This document shows, in pieces, positions 1 to 8,518 of a stretch of DNA of 64,000 nucleotides; positions within the stretch are counted from its first letter, which is position 1, and every line of letters starts with the position of its first letter. This DNA is from Pseudomonadaceae bacterium (lineage in GTDB: Bacteria > Pseudomonadota > Gammaproteobacteria > Pseudomonadales > Azotimanducaceae): NCBI GenBank assembly GCA_024743435.1, contig JANSWO010000001.1, positions 682,001 to 746,000 on the forward strand. The letters are read 5' to 3'. The notes below the pieces were generated by a model that made no database searches, was not told where the DNA came from, and saw nothing but the letters and a program-made list of their open reading frames with translations. The translations under genes were made by a program, and so were the position numbers.

Positions 1-1455
1 GGGGATGCGGAAGCCGTTCTTGCTCCGCATGATGAATCAAAGTTCGATACCGTCACCTACACCTATTACGAGCAGCTAAATGGCTACACCTATCTAAAGA
101 CGCTCGATATCGGGTATTTCTTCTACAGCGGGTCCTACGCTGACGACATCCTCAAAGTGCTCGATCCAGCAGATAAGACGATCGTACATATTCCGAGCGT
201 CAACTCCCGCGAAAGTACAAAGGACAAGCACAAGGAGGTCGAGCACATTATCGATGCCCTGGGGGAATGGCAGGGCACCGACCAAAATACCGGCTTTCAG
301 CTTGTGAAATGTCCCGATGGGCGTGTCTTGAAAATAGCTGACCTGGTCGATGACGAACCGGCGAAGAGAGATAGAGTCTCGGCGGCCTTGAAAGACCCCG
401 CCCAAAAGAACAACCGTGATCATGTAGACATCATCATTGCTCTGGGTATGGCTAAAGAAGGCTTTGATTGGATTTGGTGCGAGCATGCCCTGACAGTGGG
501 ATATCGAGCAAGCTTGACGGAGATTGTGCAGATTATTGGGCGAGCAACCCGAGATGCCGAGGGCAAAACCCGCGCGCGATTCACAAACCTAATTGCAGAG
601 CCCGATGCGACTGAGGAGGCCGTGACAGAGGCCGTGAACGATACGCTGAAGGCAATCGCTGCTAGCTTGCTAATGGAGCAGGTTCTCGCTCCACGCTTCG
701 AATTTACCCCTAAGAATCCGACATCCGGCCCTACAGAGGGATTCGACTACGGCGATGCTGGCTACGATCCCGAGAAATGTAATGTGGGTTTTGATCATGA
801 GAGTGGACGATTCCAGATCGAAATCAAAGGCCTTGTCGAACCCAAATCCAAGGAGGCCGAACGGATATGTATGGAGGACCTGAACGAGGTGATTACAGCA
901 TTTGTTCAGGACAAGACTTCTATCGAGCGCGGCCTCTTCGATGAGGAGCTCGTGCCTGAGGAATTGACTCAAGTACGTATGGGAAAAATCGTTAAAGACA
1001 AATTCCCAGAGCTTGATAACGAGGATCAGGAGGCCGTGCGGCAGCATGCGATTGCGGCGCTCAATCTGACCCAGAAGGCCAAAGAAATCGCCGTTGGGGA
1101 TGAAAATCTAGAGAAAGGCAATACGGCTCTAATCGATGGCGTGCGCAAGTACGCCATGGATGTGCGCGAACTTGACATTGATCTGATCGATCGCGTCAAT
1201 CCGTTTGGCGAAGCCTATGCCATCCTGGCCAAGACCATGAGCGAAGAAAGGCTGAAGCAGGTCGCTGCAATCATATCCGGCAAGCGCGTCAATCTCACTC
1301 CAGAGGAAGCCAGAGATCTCGCCAAACGCGCTTTAAAGTTCAAACAGGAGCGGGGTCGCCTTCCGTCGATAACGTCTCCAGATGCATGGGAGAAACGGAT
1401 GGCTGAAGGTGTGGCGTTCCTCGCACGCATGAAGGCAGAGGCTTCCGATGGCTAA
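1..1455 (+). CDS. Superfamily 2 DEAD/DEAH-type helicase, C-terminal part (5' end outside window)
   Basis: The reading frame is open from base 1, so the N-terminus with the ATP-binding motifs lies outside the window. A GTG at 157 is not needed as a start. The visible 484 residues carry the second RecA-like domain: a motif V-like segment (GMAKEGFDWIWCEHA) and motif VI (QIIGRATRD) with the arginine fingers. A long alpha-helical, charged C-terminal extension of about 300 residues follows. Such enzymes use ATP to translocate on or remodel nucleic acid; the substrate cannot be told here. The stop overlaps the next gene by 8 bases, so the two are translationally coupled. Accessory helicase plus nuclease pairs are common in restriction and defence loci, but that role is an inference. 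Base composition is more AT-rich than the rest of the window. Confidence 0.85.
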   Translation, partial: GDAEAVLAPHDESKFDTVTYTYYEQLNGYTYLKTLDIGYFFYSGSYADDILKVLDPADKTIVHIPSVNSRESTKDKHKEVEHIIDALGEWQGTDQNTGFQLVKCPDGRVLKIADLVDDEPAKRDRVSAALKDPAQKNNRDHVDIIIALGMAKEGFDWIWCEHALTVGYRASLTEIVQIIGRATRDAEGKTRARFTNLIAEPDATEEAVTEAVNDTLKAIAASLLMEQVLAPRFEFTPKNPTSGPTEGFDYGDAGYDPEKCNVGFDHESGRFQIEIKGLVEPKSKEAERICMEDLNEVITAFVQDKTSIERGLFDEELVPEELTQVRMGKIVKDKFPELDNEDQEAVRQHAIAALNLTQKAKEIAVGDENLEKGNTALIDGVRKYAMDVRELDIDLIDRVNPFGEAYAILAKTMSEERLKQVAAIISGKRVNLTPEEARDLAKRALKFKQERGRLPSITSPDAWEKRMAEGVAFLARMKAEASDG

Positions 1456-2650
1456 GTTCACCCAAGAGGACGATGCTCTGCTGGACGAGTTAGGCGTCGA
1501 GGTTGAAGTGAAGAAGGCTCAAAGCCACACGCCCCGAGAGGAGCGGATTGTTGCTGGATTTGAAGAAGTGCAGCGGTTCTTTGAGGATCATGAGCGTCCA
1601 CCGCTCCATGGTGAAGATCGTGATATCTTCGAAAGACTCTACGCCACTCGACTTAGTCGCATGCGAGATCTCGAGGAGTACAGAACGCTTCTTGAACCGC
1701 TCGACCACCAGGGTTTGCTTAGTGCTCGGTACAATGTAGACACGGCAGAACCCGATGAGCTCGATGATGACGCGCTTCTCGCTGAACTCGGTGTTGAAGC
1801 GGAAACAGCTCCGATTACGGGATTGAAGCATGTTCGGTCAAGCAAGGAGAAGCGAGCGGCTGAGCAGATTGCCAATCGCACGCCATGTGAGGATTTCGCG
1901 CAGTTTAAGTCGCTGTTTGAACACGTTAGGCAAGACCTAGACTCAGGGATTCGTGTTTCCGGCGTGATTCGAAAAGATGCCGGCTTCTTAAAGACCGATA
2001 TCAAGAAGGGCGAGTTCTTTGTTCTTGGTGGCCAGACGTTGTATGTCGCTGACGTTGGAGAGTATTTCAAAGCGCCGAATGGATCGCTGGATGCTCGCTT
2101 GAGGGTGATCTACTCCAATAAGACAGAAAGTGACATTTTGCTCCGATCACTTCAGCGTGCGATCTACAAAGACGAAACCAGTCGCAGAATATCTGAACCC
2201 AGTGCGGGGCCACTCTTTGCTGATGCCTCTGAAGAGAATGATCTTGCGAGCGGAAAGGTCTACGTCTTACGGAGTAAATCAGATCATCCGACTGTCGTTG
2301 AGAACCGAGAGGTTCTGCACAAGATTGGTGTCACTGGCGGAAAGGTGGAACGCCGTATCGCCAACGCGAGACTCGATCCTACTTTCTTGATGGCCGATGT
2401 AGAGATCGTAGCGACTTATGAGCTTTACAATATCAACAGAAGCAAACTTGAAAACCTGATCCATCGCATCTTCGATGGTGCTCGGCTCGAAGTAGAAGTC
2501 AAAGATCGGTTTGGGAATCCCGTTGTGCCAAGGGAGTGGTTTTTAGTGCCATTGTTTGTGATTGATGAAGCTGTCGAGAAGATCAAAGACGGCTCAATTT
2601 CTGATTATGTATATGATCCGCAGGAGGCCTGTTTAGAGCGCGCAAACTAG
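1448..2650 (+). CDS. GIY-YIG nuclease-domain protein (T5orf172/MUG113-like), helicase partner
   Basis: 400 residues. The C-terminal third carries a divergent GIY-YIG fold: a VYVLR strand at about 271-275, HKIGVT at 291-296, arginines at 302-303 and a glutamate in LENLIHRIF near 335. This matches the T5orf172/MUG113 branch, which usually cuts DNA with one metal ion. The N-terminal half is acidic and helical. It has two copies of a short motif, DDALLDELGVEVE at 8-20 and DDALLAELGVEAE at 107-119, suggesting a duplicated docking element. The ATG lies inside the end of the helicase gene (8-base overlap), so the pair is probably one functional unit. Function in restriction or DNA processing is inferred from partner and domain only. 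Confidence 0.75.
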   Translation: MAKFTQEDDALLDELGVEVEVKKAQSHTPREERIVAGFEEVQRFFEDHERPPLHGEDRDIFERLYATRLSRMRDLEEYRTLLEPLDHQGLLSARYNVDTAEPDELDDDALLAELGVEAETAPITGLKHVRSSKEKRAAEQIANRTPCEDFAQFKSLFEHVRQDLDSGIRVSGVIRKDAGFLKTDIKKGEFFVLGGQTLYVADVGEYFKAPNGSLDARLRVIYSNKTESDILLRSLQRAIYKDETSRRISEPSAGPLFADASEENDLASGKVYVLRSKSDHPTVVENREVLHKIGVTGGKVERRIANARLDPTFLMADVEIVATYELYNINRSKLENLIHRIFDGARLEVEVKDRFGNPVVPREWFLVPLFVIDEAVEKIKDGSISDYVYDPQEACLERAN

Positions 2651-2741
2651 TCCTTCCAACTTATCAGACAAGCTCTGGATAACGACACAACCCGTTCGCC
2701 TTCTTTGTAAACCCCCCGTTGCTTTCCGCGGGGATTACAGG

Positions 2742-2935
2742 TTGATCCATCACTCGGATCGTCGCAGCCATTATGCGAGCGGTGACTACCAAGAGTTCCT
2801 GAAGAGACAGAGGTCATTTGCTCTATGAGCGGCGAGGGTATCTGCTACGATAATGGAACGATGGAAAACTGGCATGGTTTGCTTAAGCGCGAGCGGGTGA
2901 ATCGACGCCACCAACGAAGTGCCAAAACACGCTGA
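2742..2935 (+). pseudogene. IS3-family transposase (OrfB) remnant, frameshifted
   Basis: Translating 2742-2819 gives LIHHSDRRSHYAS and then DYQEFLKRQRSF. Shifting frame at about 2819 gives CSMSGEGICYDNGTMENWHG and on to a TGA at 2933-2935. This is the end of the integrase core of IS3-family OrfB, including the region around the final catalytic glutamate (CYDN..mE). A one-base deletion in the T run near 2817-2819 breaks the frame, and everything 5' of the DRG-like motif is missing. The rest of the 465-base gap between 2651 and 3115 shows no other gene. A short CCCCG/CGGGG stem near 2713-2732 could serve as a terminator for the upstream operon. Confidence 0.8.
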
Positions 2936-3115
2936 CTGCGGCAGATATTGGTTCTATCCTTTTTCAAAAAATGAATGCTCCGAGAGATCGAGACCTGAAG
3001 ACAAAGCTATCCAGCAGATTCGTAGAAGCTGAATGAATCGCTGCTTGGGTACAAGAGCATAGTCCGAATGTTACTGTATTAATCAAAGTATCAGCCCGGC
3101 AATGTAGGTGAACAA

Positions 3116-4285
3116 ATGGCTGACAGGCTAATTTCGATTGGCAAAGGGGAATCCGTCGCCTCGATAGAAAAATACTATCGCTCCTTTGCAACAACCGAAT
3201 CATTGGTAGACCTAAAGTTACCTCAAAAACTCGCATATGGGGGGGCGTTTGCCATCCTGCCAGCATTGCTCCAATTCGTCGGTACATGGTCTCGATTGTC
3301 GAATGCTGGTTCACTGCGATTCTATGTTCCCTTCGAAGACACGACCGGAATTGAAAAGACGCTTCAATATCCTCTGGGGCTTGTTGCAACATACATGGCG
3401 CGCTCCCTAGGTGGTCGCGGATCACCGCAGGATAGAGCATCCGTACTTCCGCACGCGGCAAATCTGGTCAACGCGATGTACTCGGGCGACCTAGCAAACA
3501 CACTCAAAGGACAAGGTGTATTCCTAGGCTGTTTCGCTGGCGCCCGGCATGAATTCTTGATTCCTTTCTATCAGCAACCCCGCGAATCAGGGCTTCGGGG
3601 GACCTCGGACTTTGAGAAGCTTACGAAAGACGTACTAGCGGTATCTGACCGAAGTTTCCGCCAATTTTCGTCTGATGCAGTAGTTCGGAGCATTGCGACA
3701 GTGATTCGTGAGCTCATCGAGAACACCAATGACCACGCGTCCACTGATTCGGAGGGGCGAAGTTACGATTGGGAGTATCCGAACGTCCGAGGCTTGTTCG
3801 CACGAAAGACCACGTTATCGGCTGATGGACGCAAAGACATCTTTAGCGGCGATTCGGATGGATCCTTCAGTTATCTACGCACCCTCCTTGACTCAACTGG
3901 TTCGAGCGCGGAGCTTCTGGAATTGTCAGTATTCGATTTCGGTCCGGGGATAGCACGAAGGCGGCTATCTCGTTCCAGTGAAGCCCCAAATCTAGATAGT
4001 ATTTCTATCAGAGAAGAAGAAGAGTTGGTCACTGCATCCTTTCGCCTCGGGGCAAGCTCAAAGTTAGAGAAGGGAACTGGAGTCGGTTTAGACTCGGTCG
4101 TTAGATGCCTGGGAGAGCTGAAGGCATTCATGCGGTTAAGAACTGGTCGGTTATCACTAAGACAGGACTTCGCTCGTGAGTCGTCGGAATTCGCTCCGCA
4201 TCACGAGTTACCTAACCATCCTAGGCGATCATTGGTTGCGGGAACTTCGTTCTCGCTGCTAATTCCTCTCTCGCTGCGAAACTAG
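3116..4285 (+). CDS. GHKL-type ATPase with N-terminal STAS-like region
   Basis: 389 residues. The start is ATG 3116, preceded by AGGTG at 3106-3110. The C-terminal half is a Bergerat-fold ATPase: N box RELIENTNDHA (about 198-208), G1 box DFGPGIA (274-280) and G2 box GTGVGLDSV (320-328). The stretch between the N and G1 boxes is long. The N-terminal 180 residues resemble a STAS-like alpha/beta domain (residues about 36-100), as seen in some stand-alone GHKL proteins. There is no phospho-accepting histidine box and no membrane segment, so this is unlikely to be a classical sensor kinase. It sits 10 bases upstream of the 736-residue gene and is almost certainly co-transcribed. It could act as an ATP-driven switch for that partner. 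The cellular role is unknown. Confidence 0.75.
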   Translation: MADRLISIGKGESVASIEKYYRSFATTESLVDLKLPQKLAYGGAFAILPALLQFVGTWSRLSNAGSLRFYVPFEDTTGIEKTLQYPLGLVATYMARSLGGRGSPQDRASVLPHAANLVNAMYSGDLANTLKGQGVFLGCFAGARHEFLIPFYQQPRESGLRGTSDFEKLTKDVLAVSDRSFRQFSSDAVVRSIATVIRELIENTNDHASTDSEGRSYDWEYPNVRGLFARKTTLSADGRKDIFSGDSDGSFSYLRTLLDSTGSSAELLELSVFDFGPGIARRRLSRSSEAPNLDSISIREEEELVTASFRLGASSKLEKGTGVGLDSVVRCLGELKAFMRLRTGRLSLRQDFARESSEFAPHHELPNHPRRSLVAGTSFSLLIPLSLRN

Positions 4286-4295
4286 GGCAGCTTTC

Positions 4296-6506
4296 ATGAG
4301 GGGGTACTATCCCGTTGATATTCAGAGCGGAAAGTCTGGCCTTGACTACCGGTTTCTTTTTAAATCGGTAGGATCACCTCGGGCGGGTGATCTGGCGGAC
4401 GCAATCAGAGACTCGCTAAGAAAAGTAGTGTACCCAGATGTAGTAGTCATTCTATGCACTCCGGGAGAGCGCCGGGCACTCGCGTCGCTTTTCAACGACA
4501 ACCCAGAAGTTCAGCAATCCTTGTTACGGGCAACGACCAAGACTTCTATTGCGACAGCATCACTTAAGTCTGACGGGAGCTTCGGCGAGCTCGTTTACGA
4601 AAAAAACGAACGTACTGACCTGGATCTGGCCACAACTCCCGGGACTGGCGCGATATATCAAGCCGGGCTTGAATCTGTGTTTGCTCGACGTTCCGTTCTC
4701 TCTCAATCGCCTCCCGGGTTCGTGTTTCTCAAGATGTCCGGAGAACGTTCAGCCTATTTCCTACGCGCTTCAGAAGCGCTTTCCGATACCGAAAGGGTGC
4801 ATTTCGTTGCATGCTCATTGCTTGAGATGTTGTCAGCACGCGAACAACGAGCTAACCCGATCGAGGTGATATACCTCGACACAATGGCTATAGCTAGCCT
4901 GGCATATGTACTGAGAGATCTTTACGCAGAGTTGTTTTCGAAACGTCTGAAGCCGCGAGTGATTAGCTTTCACTCCTATGAAGGATTTGCTGACATAGAT
5001 CGTCCTCTCCCTGGTTCCTCCCTCTGCTTAATCTCAGCCTCTTCTTCGATGAACCTACACCGCAAGTGGATCGATGCGACAAGGTGTTATGAAGAAGAAG
5101 CGATTACCATAGTGACTTTTAGCGAAGTCGCAAATCTAGGCAAAAATCTATGGCAAATATCTGCGCCTGGGGGTTCCGCTAGCCAGACCACGCACCCCTC
5201 GGTTCGCGATCTACGAATAGTGGGGGAAAACTTTCTGCCAGATCAGATACCCGCCAGAATGGTCTTGTTGACTGAACGAGACCACAAACTTTCAGAGTGG
5301 GCAATCAAGGGCCCTGTTTACTCAGATGGAGGAATATTTTCATGCCACAAGAGAGAAGGTTTTAAGTCGACCCGTGGAGTGTACGTTAGCTCATCAGCCA
5401 TTCTCGACCTTCCTGATACAGAGATTTTCATAGAGAAGCAGCTCACTGGCAAAACACCTATATCTACTCAGCTGATCATCTATCAAGATGACGAAGGTTC
5501 TGCTCAACTAGCTGAAAAGTGTCAGCAATTCCTCAAACGAGTGAGTGGGCGTACCATCAAATCTGTATCCGCCTCGGAATTAGATGCAGCAACCTTTGCT
5601 GATGATCAAGCAATTCTAGTGGTTGCTGCTGTCGTTGGAAGAGGAACCGAACTGCTCTCAATCAGTCGTGACTTACGAACTCGACATGCAGGGCCTAGAC
5701 ACTATTTGATTCTATTCCAAGTCTGCCCTGAAATCAGAGATGCCGACGTCTTGAGGAAAAACCTTCGATTCTCCTCGACTGGGCAACAGATTTCCGTTTC
5801 TCTCATGGATTCGATCGCGGTGGGAACTGGTATCGCGAAAGTATTCAGGGAAGAGCATACGGTGCTGAAAAGGCTTAATGCAGACGCCATGCCGCGCGCC
5901 ATTGCCAAGCGTTTGGCAGATCTTGATTCGGAAAACGGATTGCCAGAAGGTGTTTTCCTCCCCGTTCCAGCCGAAGAGGGGGCGCAACTCGTGCTTCGCC
6001 CAGATTTCGCTTTTTGGGAGCCATCATATTCCAGTAGCGCAGATCATGGATCTTGTGTGCTCGCCACAGTCGCTGCGATGCTCCAACGAGCTCGGGAGCA
6101 CAACGGGTTCGAGAGAGACGAGGCTCGCCTGTCGTCGGATGCTCTACAGCATGTAGTACTTGACCCAGAGAACTTCGCTCGCTTCAACGACGGAATAATC
6201 CAGGCTGCGCTGTTGAAGACCGCTCATCCGCACGAGCTTAATTACACCTCTACTCCAGAAGCTAGCGCAAGAATGAAAAGCATCCTGCGTCAGGTTTTTA
6301 CGAAGCATGAACACCAACAAGGGGAAGCATCACTAGAGTTTGCGACAGCATTGGCCTCGCGAAGATTACGACTCTCTATGAGTGACACAACAGACCTATT
6401 GGCGATGTGTAGGGATCAACTTGCAGGAGATGGCGATTGGGAATCTCTAATTCTCACGATATTGGGGTTGATGACGGATAATAAAAGCGGTGAAGCGCCA
6501 TTCTAG
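4296..6506 (+). CDS. Unrecognised 736-residue protein with two degenerate phosphoribosyltransferase-like units
   Basis: No family was recognised outright. Residues 140-280 follow the orotate-phosphoribosyltransferase layout: FVFLKMSGERSAYF resembles the FxLxSGxxSxYY opening, and SSLCLISASSSMNLHRKW sits where the PRPP loop should be, followed by helix and strand. A second similar unit lies at about 385-480, with AILVVAAVVGRGTELLSISR in the PRPP-loop position. Both lack the paired aspartates of active enzymes, so either they no longer make nucleotides or they bind a different ligand. The C-terminal 250 residues are helical. The gene begins 10 bases after the GHKL ATPase and probably forms an operon with it. 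The pair is lower in GC than the catabolic genes that follow. It may be an effector or sensor in a conflict system; this is inference. Confidence 0.6.
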   Translation: MRGYYPVDIQSGKSGLDYRFLFKSVGSPRAGDLADAIRDSLRKVVYPDVVVILCTPGERRALASLFNDNPEVQQSLLRATTKTSIATASLKSDGSFGELVYEKNERTDLDLATTPGTGAIYQAGLESVFARRSVLSQSPPGFVFLKMSGERSAYFLRASEALSDTERVHFVACSLLEMLSAREQRANPIEVIYLDTMAIASLAYVLRDLYAELFSKRLKPRVISFHSYEGFADIDRPLPGSSLCLISASSSMNLHRKWIDATRCYEEEAITIVTFSEVANLGKNLWQISAPGGSASQTTHPSVRDLRIVGENFLPDQIPARMVLLTERDHKLSEWAIKGPVYSDGGIFSCHKREGFKSTRGVYVSSSAILDLPDTEIFIEKQLTGKTPISTQLIIYQDDEGSAQLAEKCQQFLKRVSGRTIKSVSASELDAATFADDQAILVVAAVVGRGTELLSISRDLRTRHAGPRHYLILFQVCPEIRDADVLRKNLRFSSTGQQISVSLMDSIAVGTGIAKVFREEHTVLKRLNADAMPRAIAKRLADLDSENGLPEGVFLPVPAEEGAQLVLRPDFAFWEPSYSSSADHGSCVLATVAAMLQRAREHNGFERDEARLSSDALQHVVLDPENFARFNDGIIQAALLKTAHPHELNYTSTPEASARMKSILRQVFTKHEHQQGEASLEFATALASRRLRLSMSDTTDLLAMCRDQLAGDGDWESLILTILGLMTDNKSGEAPF

Positions 6507-6590
6507 GCGAGATTTCAAACTCTCCCCTCCACATATGCCTAGGACTCTGATTGTTGCAATCATGGAGGTAGAACAGAGTGCCGCGGCCGG

Positions 6591-6630
6591 TTGGCTCTGG
6601 CACTTGGTCCTGTCCCCTGGCTTTGTCCCC
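6591..6630 (+). repeat. REP-family palindrome, right half-element (degenerate)
   Basis: This is a copy of the window's main repeat in the rightward half-orientation: CTGGCACTTGGTCCTGTCCCC, spanning about 6597-6617, after a mutated TTGG lead. A second weaker tail (TTTGTCCCC) ends at 6630. It marks the border between the AT-rich accessory block and the catabolic region. It is the leftmost of 11 sites. Confidence 0.8.
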
Positions 6631-6709
6631 GACCTCTCCTCCAGTTTCGATGGCCGCCTTGTAAGCCACCTATGGCAAAGTACCCCAAGCAGAATGCTTG
6701 GAGCGAAAG

Positions 6710-8518
6710 ATGGCGCAGCGTAGCAACACCACGGAAGACCTTGACTTTGACCCGGACGAACTCCGGGCGAAGTACGAGGCCGAGCGCGACAAGCGCATAC
6801 GCCAGGACGGCAGCGCGCAGTATCAGGAAGTCACGGGTGACTTTAGCCACTACATCGATGACCCCCATGTAGTTGATCACATTGCGCGTGCACCGCTGAC
6901 GGACGAGATCGATGTGACGATCATCGGTGGTGGTTTCGGTGGGCTGATCACGGGGGCTCGTTTCAGCCAACTCGGTATCAATAATATCCGCATCATTGAA
7001 AAGGGCGGGGATTTTGGTGGCACTTGGTACTGGAATCGCTATCCCGGTGCTGCCTGTGATACGGAGTCATACATTTATCTGCCATTACTGGAAGAGCTCG
7101 GCTACATCCCGAAAGAAAAGTACACGCACGCGCCGGAAATTCTTGAGCACTGCCACAACATTGCAACCAAGTTCGATCTCTACGATCGATCATGTTTGCA
7201 AACTGAAGTGACGGGGCTTGAGTGGGATGAGGCTGCGTCACGATGGATTGTGCGCACCAATCGAGGTGATGCGATGCGAAGTCGCTTTGTTGTTATGTCC
7301 AATGGTCCGTTGAACAGGCCAAAGCTCCCCGGCATCAAAGGCATCAACGACTACAAAGGTCATACGTTTCATACCAGCCGCTGGGACTATGCGTATACGG
7401 GTGGCGACTCGAACGGGGATCTGCAGGGGCTCGCCGATAAACGCGTTGCGATCATCGGAACGGGCGCAACTGCTGTGCAGTGTGTTCCTCACGTGGGCGC
7501 GAGTGCGAAGAGCTTGCATGTGTTCCAGCGCACGCCGTCCTCCATTGATGTTAGAGCGAACCGGCCCACCGATCCGCAGTGGGCGGCGAGCCTTGAACCC
7601 GGTTGGCAGCGCGAGCGCATGGAGAACTTCAACACGCTGTGTTCAGGTGGCGTTGTTGAAGAAGACCTGGTCAATGATGGTTGGACGGAGATCATCCGCA
7701 ACCTGATCTCGATGGCCAACTATCGCGGCACGGATACAAACTGGGATGAGGTTCCAAAGCTCATGGAGCTGGCTGATTTTCAGAAGATGGAGCAGATACG
7801 CGCGCGTGCCGAGGCGATCGTGGAAGACCCGGAAACGGCCGAAGCACTCAAACCTTACTATCGCCAGTTCTGCAAGAGACCGTGTTTTCACGATGCCTAC
7901 CTGCAAACGTTCAACCTGCCGAACGTCACGCTGGTGGACACGGACGGATTGGGCGTTGAAGCAATCACTGAAAAGGGAGTTGTGGCGAACGGCCAGGAAT
8001 ATGAAGTCGACTGCATCATCTTCGCCACGGGTTTTGAAGTGGGCACCGAGTTCACCCGCCGGGCAGGGTATGACCCGGTCGGCAAAGATGGGCAGACGCT
8101 GAGTGACAAGTGGGCCGACGGCATGCGCACGCTGCACGGTATCCACACTCACGGATTCCCTAACCTTTTCATCATGAGCAACTCGCAATCCGGCTTTACT
8201 ACTAACTTTCCGCACTCGATGGATGAGACGGCGGGGCACCTTGGCTACATCCTTGGCCGGTGTTTCGCCGAAGGCATCAACACGGTGGAAGTGAGCAAGG
8301 AAGCTGAGGATGCCTGGGTTGACGAGATCATCGCGGTGGCAAGATACAACGAAGATTTTCTCGCAGCGTGCACGCCTGGTTACTACAACAACGAGGGCCA
8401 GCCGAACCCCAAGAGTATTCAGAATGGGCCGTACGGAAAGGGCTCGCGCCCGTATTTTCGAATCACGCAGGCGTGGCGCGATGAAGGCTTGATGGCGGGG
8501 CTGATCTGCAATGAGTGA
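6710..8518 (+). CDS. Baeyer-Villiger flavin monooxygenase
   Basis: 602 residues. ATG 6710 is chosen because GGAG at 6700-6703 is well spaced; a TTG at 6698 would bury that site. Features are an FAD Rossmann motif GGGFGG (73-78), FGGTWYWNRYPGAACD (102-117), the BVMO fingerprint YKGHTFHTSRWD (215-226), an NADPH motif GTGATA (250-255) and FATG near 442. Such enzymes insert oxygen beside a carbonyl, turning ketones into esters or lactones using NADPH and O2. The length fits the group that includes cyclopentadecanone- and steroid-type monooxygenases. The stop overlaps the downstream SDR start by 8 bases. An alcohol dehydrogenase-like SDR next to a BVMO suggests alcohol-to-ketone-to-ester degradation, with the nearby esterases cleaving the product. 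The substrate is unknown. Confidence 0.92.
   Translation: MAQRSNTTEDLDFDPDELRAKYEAERDKRIRQDGSAQYQEVTGDFSHYIDDPHVVDHIARAPLTDEIDVTIIGGGFGGLITGARFSQLGINNIRIIEKGGDFGGTWYWNRYPGAACDTESYIYLPLLEELGYIPKEKYTHAPEILEHCHNIATKFDLYDRSCLQTEVTGLEWDEAASRWIVRTNRGDAMRSRFVVMSNGPLNRPKLPGIKGINDYKGHTFHTSRWDYAYTGGDSNGDLQGLADKRVAIIGTGATAVQCVPHVGASAKSLHVFQRTPSSIDVRANRPTDPQWAASLEPGWQRERMENFNTLCSGGVVEEDLVNDGWTEIIRNLISMANYRGTDTNWDEVPKLMELADFQKMEQIRARAEAIVEDPETAEALKPYYRQFCKRPCFHDAYLQTFNLPNVTLVDTDGLGVEAITEKGVVANGQEYEVDCIIFATGFEVGTEFTRRAGYDPVGKDGQTLSDKWADGMRTLHGIHTHGFPNLFIMSNSQSGFTTNFPHSMDETAGHLGYILGRCFAEGINTVEVSKEAEDAWVDEIIAVARYNEDFLAACTPGYYNNEGQPNPKSIQNGPYGKGSRPYFRITQAWRDEGLMAGLICNE

Noticed and set aside
157-159. GTG at 157 as start of the helicase gene
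   Set aside because: The same frame is open to base 1 with protein-like sequence, and the helicase core needs the missing N-terminal domain.
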